Of a stretch of 64,000 nucleotides of DNA, positions 48,401 through 59,667 are shown in pieces. A model generated the notes under the pieces. The model was not told the DNA's origin and did no database searches. It saw nothing but the letters and a program-made list of their open reading frames with translations. A program made the translations under genes and the position numbers. Positions within the stretch are counted from its first letter, which is position 1. Each line of letters starts with the position of its first letter. This DNA comes from Liolophura sinensis (Eukaryota; Mollusca; Polyplacophora; Chitonida; Chitonidae): positions 27,816,547 through 27,880,546 of the forward strand of contig NC_088307.1 in assembly GCF_032854445.1 (NCBI RefSeq), given 5' to 3'.

Positions 48401-51400
48401 TTGCACAAAGGAATTGTAAGGCGATTGTAAATGTTTGAAGTTACAGTCGTGATCGTAGGCCCGATTTGGCTCGTGTGACGTGTTTAAATCGACAATGTAC
48501 CAGTCAGTAACTTTTCTTGCCTTCATTTTCAAAAGAGTTCTACACCATAATGATTCAGCAACTGACGACAACATGTGAACAAAATGCTCCTAACATCGTT
48601 TTGCGACAATTTCATTTTGCACATCTTTACGAACCGAGTGGAAAATTATCTAACTACCAGTTTACCTAAGGCAAGTATTTATTATTAACGTTAATTTTGG
48701 GGCGATTGTGAATATTTACACCAGGCTACAATCGAGAACTCACCGATTAACAATCAACTTAACTTTCAATTCGTTTGTGCAAGCGGCCTCTGGACTTGAA
48801 CTCTCATCGATCGGGTTGGTAAAACGGTCTTGGTTGTTGTGCTGCCCTAACACTATAAGCACTTGGCCGTGGTGACCCCTCCCCCCCCTTTCCCCCTTGT
48901 TCACACACACGCTAACAATATTTAATGATTCAGCATCCAGGCTGATATGTACATGTAAATATTCCCTATAAAAAGGTGAGTCATTGGAGGGTTATAAGCA
49001 GCAGGTATTCGCGCCAAATTGTAAATAACGTAACAAGCTTTGCTTTGCTTTTCAGGGTTGGAAACGTTTAGCCAGTTAGTGTACACAAGCAACAACGTGG
49101 TAAGATTTTAGCACTACAACTTTATACCATCACAAGCAACAATGTGGCAACACTTAAGCACTACAGCCTTATACCATCACCCAGCATAGTGACACAGGAA
49201 CTTCTCACCAATGCAGTCGCTCTGTCTAGCTCATGCTGACTTCCTCTCCGGCCGTACGTGGGAATGTCTGTCAGCAACCTGCGGATGATCATGGGTTTCC
49301 CCAGGCTGTTCCCGGTTTCCTCCCATCATAGTGCTGGCCGCCGCCATGTAAGTGAAATATTCTTCAGTACGGCGTAAAACACCAATCAAATAAAATAAAT
49401 AAATATACCGTCGCAAACAACGATGTGGTAAGGTCTTAGCACTACAGTTTTATACCATCATAAGCATAATGTGGTAAGATTTTAGCGCTATAACTTCACA
49501 CCATCACAAGGATCAATGTGGTAAGATTTCAACACTACAATTTTATACTATTCTTTAAGTATGCGAAGGCAGCAATACATGAATGTTCTATTCTACAATA
49601 GGTCGGTCGCATTACATCAGTGTCCTATAGTGGCAAAGTAGTCTTTTCGGAGTCATATTCATTGTGTTATCTCTGATAGATAACAGCTAGGATTTGACAC
49701 TTTGCCAAGCCTCGGTGTAAAGTACGGGCCCCTGGCAATTATACTGCACGGCTGTTTTATCAAGCACACTCCTTCTCCAGAGTGCAAAAGAGAGCAATTG
49801 GCAACACTTTACGTATAAAACAGGTCGGCCCAAGCGGTGTAAACTTTTGTTGGTATATATTACACATCACAGTTTGCGTGTAGTTGTGATCGTAACGTCA
49901 GGCGACAGTTCTAAAACACTTCAGTGTCACAGGAAGTGATGTGTTTTCGCACAGCTTGAAATCTGCTTCTTTTGGGGGGTTTTCTCATTCATCCGTCACA
50001 TCTGCAGTCAGATTTGGTATCCCTTTTAATGATAGTCATTCGACTTGATAGTGTTTTTCTGTGGTGGAAACAAAAGAAAAAAAATGAAAGTCAACCAATG
50101 TCTCATTACCCTGTTTACGCCGGTGTAGGAGTAAAATAGAACAGCCCTTCTATCCGATCGCATTATACATGGATGAGCCGGTCTTCGTGATATTTAGCTA
50201 GACAAAACATGTACGCATGGTGCTAATCTATTATATCACTCAGTTTGCTGCCCAGATCCGACGAGTAAGCAAAAGTCTTCCAACCGGAAAAAATTTCTAC
50301 CCTAACTACCCGTATATGAAAGAACAATTTTCAGGGCAATTTATGCACATAAATGATTTGACTTTCGAGACAAAACCACATTTGTTGAATTGGCCATTTT
50401 CAGGGCTTTACAAAAAGTATAACTTTACCCATCTACACAGAATAATGCCTTCAGAATATACCTGAATAAACTCCTTGCAAGCAGGCGAAAAGGTTGAGGA
50501 ATTACAGTAGCTCAGAAAGGATTTATGCAAATTTAACGCTTTAGACATGCCAGTCACATGCACTGGTTACTGAAGACACATAAATACACCTATCCGGCCG
50601 TACGTGGGAAAGTCTGCCGGCAACCGGCGCACGGTCGTGGGTTTCCCCCGGGTTCTGCCAGGTTTCCTCCTACCATAATGCTGGCGGCCGACGTATACTT
50701 GAAATATTCTTGAGTACAGCGTAAAATACCGATCAAATAAATACATATGTATGGGGTATATCACGTCTACTACTGTATGCCAACAGCGATATATATTTCT
50801 TTATGTACTTTCTTGATTGGTGATTACATTTATACCACGGCAGCCAGAATTATGGTGGGTGGGAGCCGGACAAAGCCTGGGGAAACCCCACGACCAGTTG
50901 CAGGTTGCTGCAGACCTTCAAACGCACAGCAGCTATGGGTGGGTGTGTCTGTTTCGCTGTTTGAAGAAAGAGTTGAAATTACTTGCTTGTATTTTCAGAT
51001 TTTACCTGCTATCGGTCGTATATGCGAATAACTTGTTTATGTTGTTGTTGTTTTTGGTCTTTACTGTGCATCATTAAGGACACTGCAATTTGTTAATAAT
51101 TCGTGTAGATATGCATCACTTATGGAAAGGTGGACGGATATTTTTGCCTATTGGATCAAGGCAACAAACATAGCCATATCTGTATACACGAACGGCTGAC
51201 TTGTTCAAATGAAGATAGGTTAACCCTCTGAGAGCAGAGGCGACGAGATGTCTGTCAGGGTTTTTACTTGGCCAATATTTCCCCACACAAACTAAACCCA
51301 TATCTTCAATAAACACATGGCCTCGGTAACAATCCGATTCTCGTTTTTCACCATGTTTTATGCTCCATTTCAGAATTTGTATGGCAGTCTATCCGGCTTT

Positions 51401-54400
51401 CAATCTGTGCTTTTTTTTGTTTGGTTCTATCAGTATCGAGTAAATGATACGAGAATCCGAGATTGGCCGCGATTCAACTACCGCGGCTTGCTGGTGGACA
51501 CAGCGAGGCATTACATCCGGGTGCCTGTGATCTTAACGGTTCTGGTAAGGATTTATCTCCCTTTGATTGCTTGTGCGCACAAAAGCGATCCCCAAACACA
51601 GGATAACGCAACGCAGATCGCTGCAAATGCTGTGTTTTGCGGAATTTTGGTACAAAAGATCAAGAAAAAGGACATCATGCAGAAAGATGTAATAGTCTAT
51701 TTTTATTAGAGTTTTTCGCTCTTATCAAAAATATTACATTTAAACGATGACCCTCATCGTTGCCGCAGCTATTCGCCAGGTATATGTGATAAACCTCCTG
51801 ATTGAAAATTCACTGTTGAGCCAGACAGGGCTGGATTCGAACAAGCGACCTATTTCACCATGGGCCTGTCGTCTGCGGCATTTGAAGTATGACAAATACC
51901 TTATTTCATATCATCCATCCAACAACGCGCGTGATGAAAGTATTCAGAAACAAGCCATAACGCCGTTGTGTATAAGCATGGCATCAGTATTGTTCACATA
52001 AAACCTGAACAGGATAGTTTACTTGGTTATCTTTGAAACAATCACTTTAAAAATTTCTGTGGTTTTCAAATTTCAGTGTTTAAATTCAAATTTATCAGGA
52101 TAATCCTGAATGGGCATTCAATCGCTAGGACAAACGAGGTGTGGTTTAACACTTAGCCTTGAAGAAGCAGTATGTGTATTCTCTCGCTATCACTGAATGT
52201 GGCATAAGTGGAAGTTGCCAGTGGGAAAGTTAGTTAACAAAGCTTGGTTATTTAATCCGAACACTCTGAATTTCCCCACACAAACAGTGACAACCATTGT
52301 GAAAAAAAAATTGTTAAACATTGTTAAATCAAACATACAGATAAATAATCCTGCCTGTATGTTGTTTGTTTGCTTACAGGAAGCCATGTCTTACAACAAG
52401 CTGAACGTCTTCCACTGGCATATAGTGGATGACCAATCTTTTCCCTACGTCAGCAAGAAGTTCCCGGAGCTCTCCAATAAGGTTTTGTTGACAGCTGCTT
52501 ACTTCATCGCTGATATCTCGCTTGAAATCCCTTTTTCCTTTACGGTAGTTTTAATCTGTAATCTTACTGTTAATAATTTGTAATATAAAAGCGGAAAGAG
52601 AGTATAAACAAGTTTAAATTATTGGCTGACCTTGCCTTATATAATAAACAACAGTTAAAAAGTCAATGCCTCTATCTCACTTTTTAGAAAATACTTTTTG
52701 TTAATGTGATATAAGTTTTTCTCATTCAGTCATCGCCTGTCCAATTTCTTACAACCGTACAGTTCATCACTTTAGTTTTGTGGCGTATTGATAATTAGCG
52801 CTGTCGTCTGACTGACCACTGTTCGACGTTCCAGAAATCACCCAGAAACAAAATGGATGGGAATTGCGTAATAGGATTTTTTTCCAATAGTGAGGCGGTC
52901 AATCATTATGTTCTAAACTGTGGGAATCTAAACTTGGTTAATGCGAGCATTCCAGGCTACCAACATAACGTTCGCATTTCTCTTAATGGCTTGATCCTCT
53001 ACAGGAAAAAAACGTAGATCCTTTAGCAGTGTAGCTTGCTAATTCAGAGAAAACATGTTTTGGGAAAGCCACCGATTTTTTTTCACGAGGCTAGGTCCAT
53101 GCGGCTTCTAGAATGAAAGCTCCGTAGTTGGTTTAGCAGTTTGTGAACAGGATATATCGCTCACTACGCACTAATTATAATTATTTTCTGCAGATTAAGA
53201 CTTGCTATCTTATAGGGTGCGTACAGTCCCCACCATGTGTACACGCAAGCCGATGTTGCCAAAGTCATTGAGTTCGCCAGATTACGGGGTATTCGGGTGA
53301 TTCCGGAATTTGACACGCCGGGTCACACACAGTCCTGGGGGAAGGCATATCCGGGTAAGATTGTTTTGTGAGGAATATTTATTTATTCACTTGATGGCGG
53401 AGGCACTCATGAATATTAATTTTTATAGCGGGTTTGTATATTATAAGGCAAACTCGCGATCAACTGTCAAGCCTAACGACAACGCTTCAGTAGTCTAATA
53501 GTTAGAGCATCCGAATCGAAGTCGGGAGACACCGGGATCAAATCCGGGTCTGGTCATACCAAAGACTTTAAAAATGGTACTTGATGCTGCCTCGCTTGGC
53601 GCTAATCGCTGAGACGTCAGAGCAAGAAAGCATGAATGGTTGGCCCGGTGTTTTTATAATGTGGCTGGCTGGGGTGTCATGTCTGGTGTCTTCGGGATGA
53701 TACTTCAGTGTCGACAGCAATTTGACCGCATGGATTCGCCCTGCCGCAAGAAGACACATTATATGCACACACACTTAGTGACTCCTCGTCGTATTAGGCC
53801 TTTGGGTGAAAAAGTGTTAAGCACGACTTTAAACCCCAAGTATAGATACATATACATTCAAACCTAACGTTTTTGATTAAAAATCACGTGGTGAAGCGAG
53901 ATTTCGCATTGCAAGAACTTTACACGACGGACCGTAAAGTTTTGAAGGTGGGGAGAACTTCTTGACTGTTTTCTGGTGAAATACATCTCGTCGTTATGTC
54001 GATCGGTCTGCTACAAAGGAACACCGCCGTGATATGAAGGATTCGAGTTGATTGACTCTTTGTTTTTCTGTTTTGTTTCTTCTGCTAACAGAGTTACTCA
54101 CGCCGTGTTGGGTTGACAATCAACCCTTTCGTGACTTGTACGGGCTCGAAGGTCACGCAAGGTCAGAAAACATGGACCCCACCAAAAATCAAACCTTCGA
54201 GTTCATGAGGGATTTCTTCAGCGAAATCATCGAAGTGTTTAAGGATGAGTATATTGACCTGGGGATGGATGAGGCACACTATTACTGCTGGTAACATAAA
54301 TATGTCATAATTCATTTCCTTCATGCTCTGTCTGGTTTCTTCCCACCATAATGCTGACCGCCTTCGTATAAATAAATTGTCTTTAGGATGACCTTAAACA

Positions 54401-57400
54401 CCAATCAAACAAATCAGTAAATAACGGCAGTACGATCTTGGTAAAACTCCTGGTTTGATATCACATGTTTGCATAAACCATTCAGTAAGGCGCTGAAACG
54501 GAATCAGATATGAAGTAACTAAGTAAAGGAAGTGACATGACCAAGATTATGGATTTAAACAGTCGGTCAATCCATATGCAAATCAAAACCAAAAAATTCT
54601 CTGGCATGATCACGATGGTAACTTTTAGCGTGCATGTATGTATGGTTGGGGTTTAACTTCCTACTTAGCAATTTTTCATTCATGTGACCACGAGGAGTCA
54701 TTAGATGTGTGTACATATAGTGTATCTTCTTGTGGCATCGCCAGTCCAGGCCACCAAAGTGCTGTCGCTATTGAAATAGCATGCTGGAGACACCAGACAT
54801 GACTCCCTGTCACATTTACTGATACCAGGCCAACCATTCCTGTTTCCTTGCGCTATCCTCTCAGTTTTCAGCGCCAAGCGAGACAGCAGCAAGTATTATT
54901 TTTAATGTCTTTGGTATGACTCGACCCGCGTTTGATCCCAGGGCCTTCCGACTTCGAAGCGGATACTATAACTATTAGACCAATAACATTCAGTAATTGG
55001 AAGTGTGAATTCAACAGCTGATCTTTTTGTTTCACATCACAATGTCCATTTTGCTTTGTCTCAGAATGTGCGTTTTGCTTTGTCTCAGAATGTCCATATT
55101 GCTTTACTTCAACATCTCCATATCAGCACAGGTACATCGCTGTAATGTTATAACTGAATTCCGCCCCTGTTTCTGCCTTGACAGGCAATCCAGTCCGAAC
55201 ATCTCCCAGTTTATGGCAGATAGAGGTTATGAGCCTGACGAATATTACAAACTGGAGGAGTACTACGACACCAAGGTCATCAATATCGTCCGTTCTCTTG
55301 GTGCTAAGGTGTTCATTTACCAAGATCCCATTGAACACGGAGCTAAGGTTGGCATTAACATCTCTATTGATACAAAAGACAACAAGATAGAGAGTAAATT
55401 CTGAGTAGCTACGACAGTGTGACGGCGGGCAAATGATCACACGTTAAATCCTACGTTGCCGGTTTTATTCTAACTGTTGAATGTTAATATAAACGTAAAA
55501 CACATTTCTGTTTAGTCCTGAGATTTCGCTTCACACAAAGAAAGGCAGTGGAGGAAGCGGCCATTACATCCCGGCCGATTCCACAAATTTCCTTTCTGAC
55601 TTAAGTCCAAATTTAAAATCTCATTCTGCGCGTTGTTTCTGGTACTTGATGTTGTAAGTTTGACATTAGTCTACAGATAACATTCATGAGGAGGTGAAAC
55701 TTTTTGGGTCCTAAAATCACATCTAAAATCGTATTTCTGATTGTGACTGAAGTCAGAATTGGCCCTCTGGAATCGAGCACTGACTCTAGCGAGGATTATC
55801 TAAAGCAATCTGTCTCGTATTATTTGTGTAAACGTCCAGATATCGCGACATGGCTCAATCGACAATGCAAACGTTTGTTTAAAGCGATTTTGAATCCCTC
55901 ACCTAGCCACCTTTCGGGAAATGTTCTTGAGTTCAGCGTTGAAGGCTAATCACTTTAAAATATCAATCACTTTGAAACATTGTGCAAAGGTGCCAACTGT
56001 AAAAGTGGTAACTCTGCTAAGATGGTTAGCGTACCCGCGCGGCGTAATGATGGAGGAGCCTCTTATCAGTGCGATCGCTGTGAATTGAAGTCCAGCTCAA
56101 GCTGGCTTCCGGTCCCGCCGTACTTGGGCAGGTCTTAAATCAACCTGCGGATGGTCGAGGGTTTCCCCGGGTTCTGCCGACTAATCAAACGAAAAATAAA
56201 TACAGAAATAATCTCCATAAATCTGTGATGTCTCTCCAGGTTGACAAAAACACAATCGTGAGGGTGTGGAAAGGCAAGGGCCAGTGGCAAGACTACGCAT
56301 ACACAATCACCGATCTGGGCTATAACGTCACTATCACATCTTGCTACTATCTGAATTACATCAGTTACGGGGAAGATTGGCGGAAATACTACCTGTGTGA
56401 TCCTCAGCAATTTAATGGTATAACCCACTTAGCCCCATCTTAGGTATAAAAGCCCAATCCCACCCATCAACCCCTAGGTATGCACAATTACACATCACAC
56501 ATGTGGAAGCACAACAGTAACTTTCCAAATGGATTACACACCGATTTCTTTCATTCATAAAACTGACTGCCATAATATTAATATGTGAAAAATCTTTAAT
56601 TATTCCCTTAAGCAGCAATCAAAGGTAAATAAAAATAAATTCAATATAATTCCCAAATGAAAGAGAATGTCTAGTTGTCGATGATACTAAATTTTTTTTG
56701 TTTGTTTTGTTTTGATTTTTTTATCATTTAATTTGTATCTCATCAATCAGGCACACAAAAACAGAAAGACCGTATTCTCGGGGGAGAAGCCAGTATTTGG
56801 ACAGAATATGTGGACGAAACGAACCTTCTTAGTCGTCTCTGGTAAACACATTGTGAATGTCCCACTGAATCCGTAATGAAAATATTCACCGTCGTCTCAT
56901 TAGAAATGATGTTAACTGACGGCCAAAAGAAACTTTACAAAGAGTTGAAATAAAAAAACAGGATGACTGATTTAATATATTGAAAAGACCAATGACGTTA
57001 GATATTTAAAATCTTGAGTAAGAATGGACAACGCCGCCCTCAAATCATTTTACAAGTGAACAAACAGAGCAAGGGTAGTAAAAGTGGCCACCCCTTGCTT
57101 CTATGCATTGAAAAACTCTCCGACGCATAGAAAAAGTCAGTCGTCTGATGAGATGACGTGGGATTCGTTGCCATTCAGATTGGGAGCGAACGCCAGTTCT
57201 TGTCGGTTGGCTGCAAGGTTTGGCCGTCTTACTCGACGACCCATGATATGCCAAAGGTGTTCTATGGGGGACATATCTGGGGGACGTGCAGGCAACGGCA
57301 AGACGTTGACGTCGGTGACGTCCAGGAAGTTCTGCACAACTCGAGCTGTAAGGGGCCTGGAGTTGTCATGCTGATACAGTACGTCACGTGGCAGGACGAA

Positions 57401-59493
57401 GAATTTCATCCACGTAACTTTGAGCTGTTACGTTCCCAAGGATAATGACGAGTGGTGTCCGTTCCTCTCCACAAATCCCACCCCACACCACGCTGCCGCC
57501 ACAAAACGGTACCGCCTCCTGGACGCAGCCGTTCGTTCGCCTCTTCGACGGTAAACTCGCTGTCTGCCATCGGCTCGGAACAAGCAGAAGCGGCTTTCAC
57601 CCGTGAAAACAACACGTTGCCAATGATGTCCCTGCCAACACCGTACAATTGGAGCCCATCGCAACCTCTGGCGACGATGTTCGGCTGTCAACAATTGCCC
57701 ACTGAATAGTCGATAGGCCCTAATTCCTTGAGTCATGAGTCTCCTGGACACAGCCTGCCGACTGACCGGGTGACCTGAGGCATTGATTGACATTGACGTC
57801 ACTGCCAAGAAACGGTTCCCCAGGACTAAGGTGTGCAGGTACCCGTCTTCTCTGGGCGTAGTTACCCAAGGCCTGTCTGTTCTTGGCCTGTCCTATGTCT
57901 GCCCTGTCTATCTGTAACGTTGCATCAAGTTTGACACAGTTACACGAGAGTAGCCGAAGATCCTTGCAATGTGGGCATGAGTGGCTCCCATGGATACTAT
58001 ACCCAGGGCCCTCTCGCGTTATTCTGGAGTCAATCGAGGCATTACTTTGGTGGTTTCTAGTCAGTGTGCAAGTCCAGCACACACTTATACACTTATTACA
58101 TGTGCAGCTGCAGCCATCCATGGGTCACGCGATTTTTCAACTTTCTTCGTTGCCTCAAAACAAGTTCGTGTGGGCCTATATGACGCTTGTCGCACATGGC
58201 TTCGTACGATGTTTTCCTACAATAAATTGGTATTAATTTTCTGAAAAGGCTGGTTAAATTTAACTCACGGGGTCGTAAAGTCTTTTTTTGGCCGTCAGTT
58301 TATATTCATGTACCCATTCTATACGTAATCAATCCTGATATACTTTCGTACTATACAGTTAGCTTGAATAAAGTCATACATGGAGCTATTACAAGATCAG
58401 AGAGCTCACTGGGCTCTAAGCAATGGGTTGTCTTTTCCAAGCGATAATACTTGGTACTTCCGACTGGTGTAACTTTATTACCGCTTTAGATACAGCTTCC
58501 TGGTAATACAACAGTTCTAAAAACGTCGACATGGCCGCCTATTGCATTTTAGAGCATATGCAGATTTAGAGCTAGTATTTTGAGGGAAAAAGATTACTAG
58601 TTTAAAGTGTTAGGTACATGTATGTTGTTAACTTTTAAAACTTGATTTCAATTCTGCTATTAAGTCATAATCAGAACTTGTGTAGAGTATGTGTAATGTT
58701 ATGTATACGCACTCAGGCCTCGTGGCTCGGCTGTTGCGGAAAGGCTGTGGAGTGACGCGGACGTCAACGACACTGATAGTGCTGCATTCCGATTGGACGA
58801 ACATAGATGTAGAATGAGAAGGTGGGTTTAAAATGACGTCGTGAAAATATCTAACAGTAGTCCATTGTTTTAGCTGTGCGATGATTTTGGAACTCTCGCT
58901 CTTTTCGTACATAAGTCAATTATCCAGTATACGGCGTAAAACACCAATCAGACCAAAAAAACAAATATAACTTTAAATCCTGAATACAGTTACATACACG
59001 ACCCTTAGTGTCCATATGTAAATATATATGAACTGCGTTAAAACAGATGTGAAAAATCCATTATGAAGTTGTTGAGCTGAGTATACAGAAAACTACATTT
59101 ATGTACATTGATTCTGCAAAATCAGGTTTAAATAACGACATTGTAACTATAGAATAAATATAAAGATCATGTCTAAGCTAAAAGCTTTAGTTCACAAATG
59201 AACCCAAGTAATCGTAAATGAAAGTTTCCTTTACCTGATATATTAACCGTGAAACTTACAATTCGTCGTAGTTTCTTAACAATGTCATAAAGGTCCTTTA
59301 ACTCTTGATTTTCACTTCTTGTAGACGAGGAATCCCTGCCCAGCCTGTACTTCCAGGTAATTGTGGTGACCTTGACCTTAAACCCGTGGCGGACGTTATC
59401 ATGACAACCCCGTGCAAGACTTCATCAGCAAAGACATCAACAACTTCCGTCTGTGTATGGCTAATTGGATTTTTAATGTATGCTGTCTTCTAG
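42500..59493 (+). CDS. GH20 beta-N-acetylhexosaminidase (HEXA/HEXB-like) with altered active site and hydrophobic C-terminal tail
   Basis: Thirteen exons with consistent phases encode 582 aa: 42500-42604, 42826-43099, 45661-45729, 49056-49099, 51434-51544, 52380-52481, 53216-53354, 54092-54290, 55185-55347, 56240-56417, 56751-56841, 58717-58821 and 59325-59493. Residues 1 to about 23 form a signal peptide. GH20 landmarks are [22 protein letters not shown] (substrate Arg189), [24 protein letters not shown] (His272), the catalytic pair D341-E342, [12 protein letters not shown], and AVAERLW. The family removes terminal GlcNAc or GalNAc from glycans, in lysosomes or outside the cell. Three changes are odd: GGDEV is GMDEA, the WQE motif is YQD (393-395), and the Trp of the WYL motif is Tyr438. 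Residues 560-582 form a small-residue patch, spacer and 14-residue hydrophobic end, like a GPI signal. Several donors are weak (GTTTTG, GTTGGC). Confidence 0.93.
43100..45660. other. Hexosaminidase intron 2; C-rich patch and old SINE
   Basis: Sequence at 43361-43389 consists of five C-runs (CCCCCACCCCTTACCCCACC and on), which gives a G-quadruplex-type motif on the minus strand. An old family A SINE tail lies at about 43660-43770 (CTGACCGCTATCGTATAAGT). A tRNA-like B box (GGTTCGTATCTCC) lies near 44747. The remaining unique sequence shows no exon. Confidence 0.5.
44855..45505. repeat. 26-bp minisatellite, about 24 units, in intron 2 of the hexosaminidase gene
   Basis: Variants of GCCTCATTGCTGTTGTTTCG plus TACGCC repeat with considerable divergence up to about 150 bases before exon 3. 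Plus-strand frames read as [11 protein letters not shown] repeats, which I take as satellite. Confidence 0.85.
46235..46400 (-). mobile_element. Family A SINE, minus strand, head missing
   Basis: TTATTTACTTATCTGATTGG and the reverse-complement core run to TGGCAGACCTTCC. A separate 55-base scrap of a plus-strand copy (AAAATATTCCTGAGTATTGC) lies at 46585-46640. Confidence 0.83.
46641..47980. other. Hexosaminidase intron 3, unique sequence
   Basis: No exon is seen. An old SINE-like tail occurs at about 47830-47925 (CTGGCTACCGCCGTAAGAGT, then CACAATCAAATAAGTAAATC). Confidence 0.4.
47981..48312. mobile_element. Cluster of three family A SINE pieces
   Basis: Three pieces adjoin. The first, 47985-48090 (+), is the second half of a core with its tail. 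The second, 48098-48200 (+), is a copy whose whole middle is deleted: the head (CTCTGCTGGTTAGCGCGCTA) jumps directly to GAATAACTGAAACATTCTTG. The third, 48205-48312 (-), is a truncated core. Nested insertion next to A/T-rich tails explains the cluster. Confidence 0.8.
48394..48790. mobile_element. MITE-like element with inverted ends CCGCTTGCACAAA..GAATTG
   Basis: CCGCTTGCACAAAGGAATTG near 48397 is mirrored by CAATTCGTTTGTGCAAGCGG near 48767, with one mismatch. The inside has no coding capacity. A 33-base stretch inside (ACTTTTCTTGCCTTCATTTT and following bases) recurs exactly at about 11855, where no inverted ends are visible. The interior is thus a dispersed repeat in its own right. Confidence 0.6.
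49056..49099 (+). CDS. Hexosaminidase exon 4, with its donor region tandemly repeated downstream
   Basis: The exon encodes [15 protein letters not shown] and ends AACAACGTG|GTAAGA. The last bases of the exon plus about 35 bases of intron (CACAAGCAACAACGTGGTAA, then GATTTTAGCACTACAACTTT, then ATACCAT) recur about five times in a period near 48-50 bases to about 49555. A SINE splits the series. Only the first copy continues the reading frame; reading on past the donor meets TAG after three codons. Confidence 0.85.
49084..49555. repeat. 48-50-bp tandem repeats carrying copies of the exon 4 5' splice site
   Basis: Units begin near 49084, 49132, 49408, 49460 and 49505. Copies 3-5 still have ATGTGGTAAGR, a usable donor, while copy 2 reads ATGTGGCAACA. 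A family A SINE (49178-49410) lies between units 2 and 3. Confidence 0.8.
49178..49410 (+). mobile_element. Family A SINE inserted in the exon 4 donor repeats
   Basis: The copy starts at CAGCATAGTGACACAGGAAC, has lost the first half of the head, and carries a GAGTTCAAGTC deletion. Core and AATAAAATAAATAAAT tail are present. Similar TATACC(A/G)TC on both sides could be a target-site duplication or simply the satellite unit. Confidence 0.87.
49560..50586. other. Hexosaminidase intron 4, unique sequence
   Basis: I see no exon and no clear repeat family in this AT-rich stretch. An 82-codon frame at 50217-50465 has no domain or splice signals that I can support. Confidence 0.4.
50588..50745 (+). 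mobile_element. Family A SINE, head missing
   Basis: TATCCGGCCGTACGTGGGAA starts the copy; core and CAAATAAATACAT tail follow. Confidence 0.87.
50808..50935 (-). mobile_element. Family A SINE, minus strand, degraded
   Basis: TTCTTGATTGGTGATTACAT stands where the tail and TTTTACGCC motif are expected, so a segment has been lost. GGCAGCCAGAATTATGGTGG to TTGCAGGTTGCTGCAGACCT is still readable. Confidence 0.75.
53478..53850 (+). mobile_element. Family B SINE, full length
   Basis: The tRNA-like head is clear: AGTCTAATAGTTAGAGCATC (A-box region), then GGGATCAAATCCGGGTC (B box). The body includes GCCTCGCTTGGCGCTAATCG and TTGGCCCGGTG. The 3' end reads GTGTTAAGCACGACTTTAAA and CCCCAAG. It lies in the hexosaminidase intron after exon 7. 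Confidence 0.82.
54310..54425 (+). mobile_element. Family A SINE, 3' half
   Basis: TGCTCTGTCTGGTTTCTTCC to CACCAATCAAACAAATCAGT is readable; the AAGTGAAATATTCTT motif is degraded. It begins only about 20 bases after the exon 8 donor. Confidence 0.78.
54640..54992 (-). mobile_element. Family B SINE, minus strand
   Basis: In reverse complement the head reads GGTCTAATAGTTATAGTATC and TGGGATCAAACGCGGGTC. The body carries CGCTTGGCGCTGAAAACTGA and GGAATGGTTGGCCTGG, and the end is near GTTAAACCCCAACC. It forms an opposite-strand pair with the copy at 53478. Confidence 0.8.
56018..56207 (+). mobile_element. Family A SINE, 3' end lost
   Basis: Head GATGGTTAGCGTACCCGCGC and core to GGGTTTCCCCGGGTTCTGCC are present. 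The element then jumps to a CTAATCAAACGAAAAATAAA tail, missing about 80 bases of core. It ends about 30 bases before exon 10. Confidence 0.82.
56914..58301 (-). mobile_element. Dead Tc1/mariner-type DNA transposon
   Basis: Inverted ends match: AACTGACGGCCAAAAGAAAC at the left and the reverse complement of TCTTTTTTTGGCCGTCAGTT at the right, next to TA. Between them the minus strand encodes broken transposase pieces. One (57428-57808) has [15 protein letters not shown] and VVFTGESRF; the next (57137-57409) has [18 protein letters not shown] and [12 protein letters not shown]. The second Asp and the Glu are 34 residues apart, as in DD34E Tc1 elements. The first catalytic Asp (normally FTDES) is Gly, and frames are shifted. 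It sits in the hexosaminidase intron between exons 11 and 12. Confidence 0.88.
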
Positions 59494-59661
59494 CAAAGAC
59501 TGTCAGTATATTTATGAGTTTTTTAATCTAATATTTTTGAGGAGCAATACTATGTAACACATATCGCCATACCTAATAATTCCCATTTGATCAACCGTCA
59601 ACCGTCAACCGTCAACCGTCTGGATGTGTTGGATTGATCTGAATATTGTCCCATAGCAGAA

Positions 59662-59667
59662 AATAAA
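59662..59667 (+). terminator. Polyadenylation signal AATAAA, hexosaminidase gene
   Basis: This AATAAA lies about 170 bases after the TAG stop and is the first canonical signal in the 3' flank. Confidence 0.5.

Noticed and set aside
57084-57709. Plus-strand frames of 85-96 codons
   Set aside because: They are mirror frames of the minus-strand Tc1 transposase remains.
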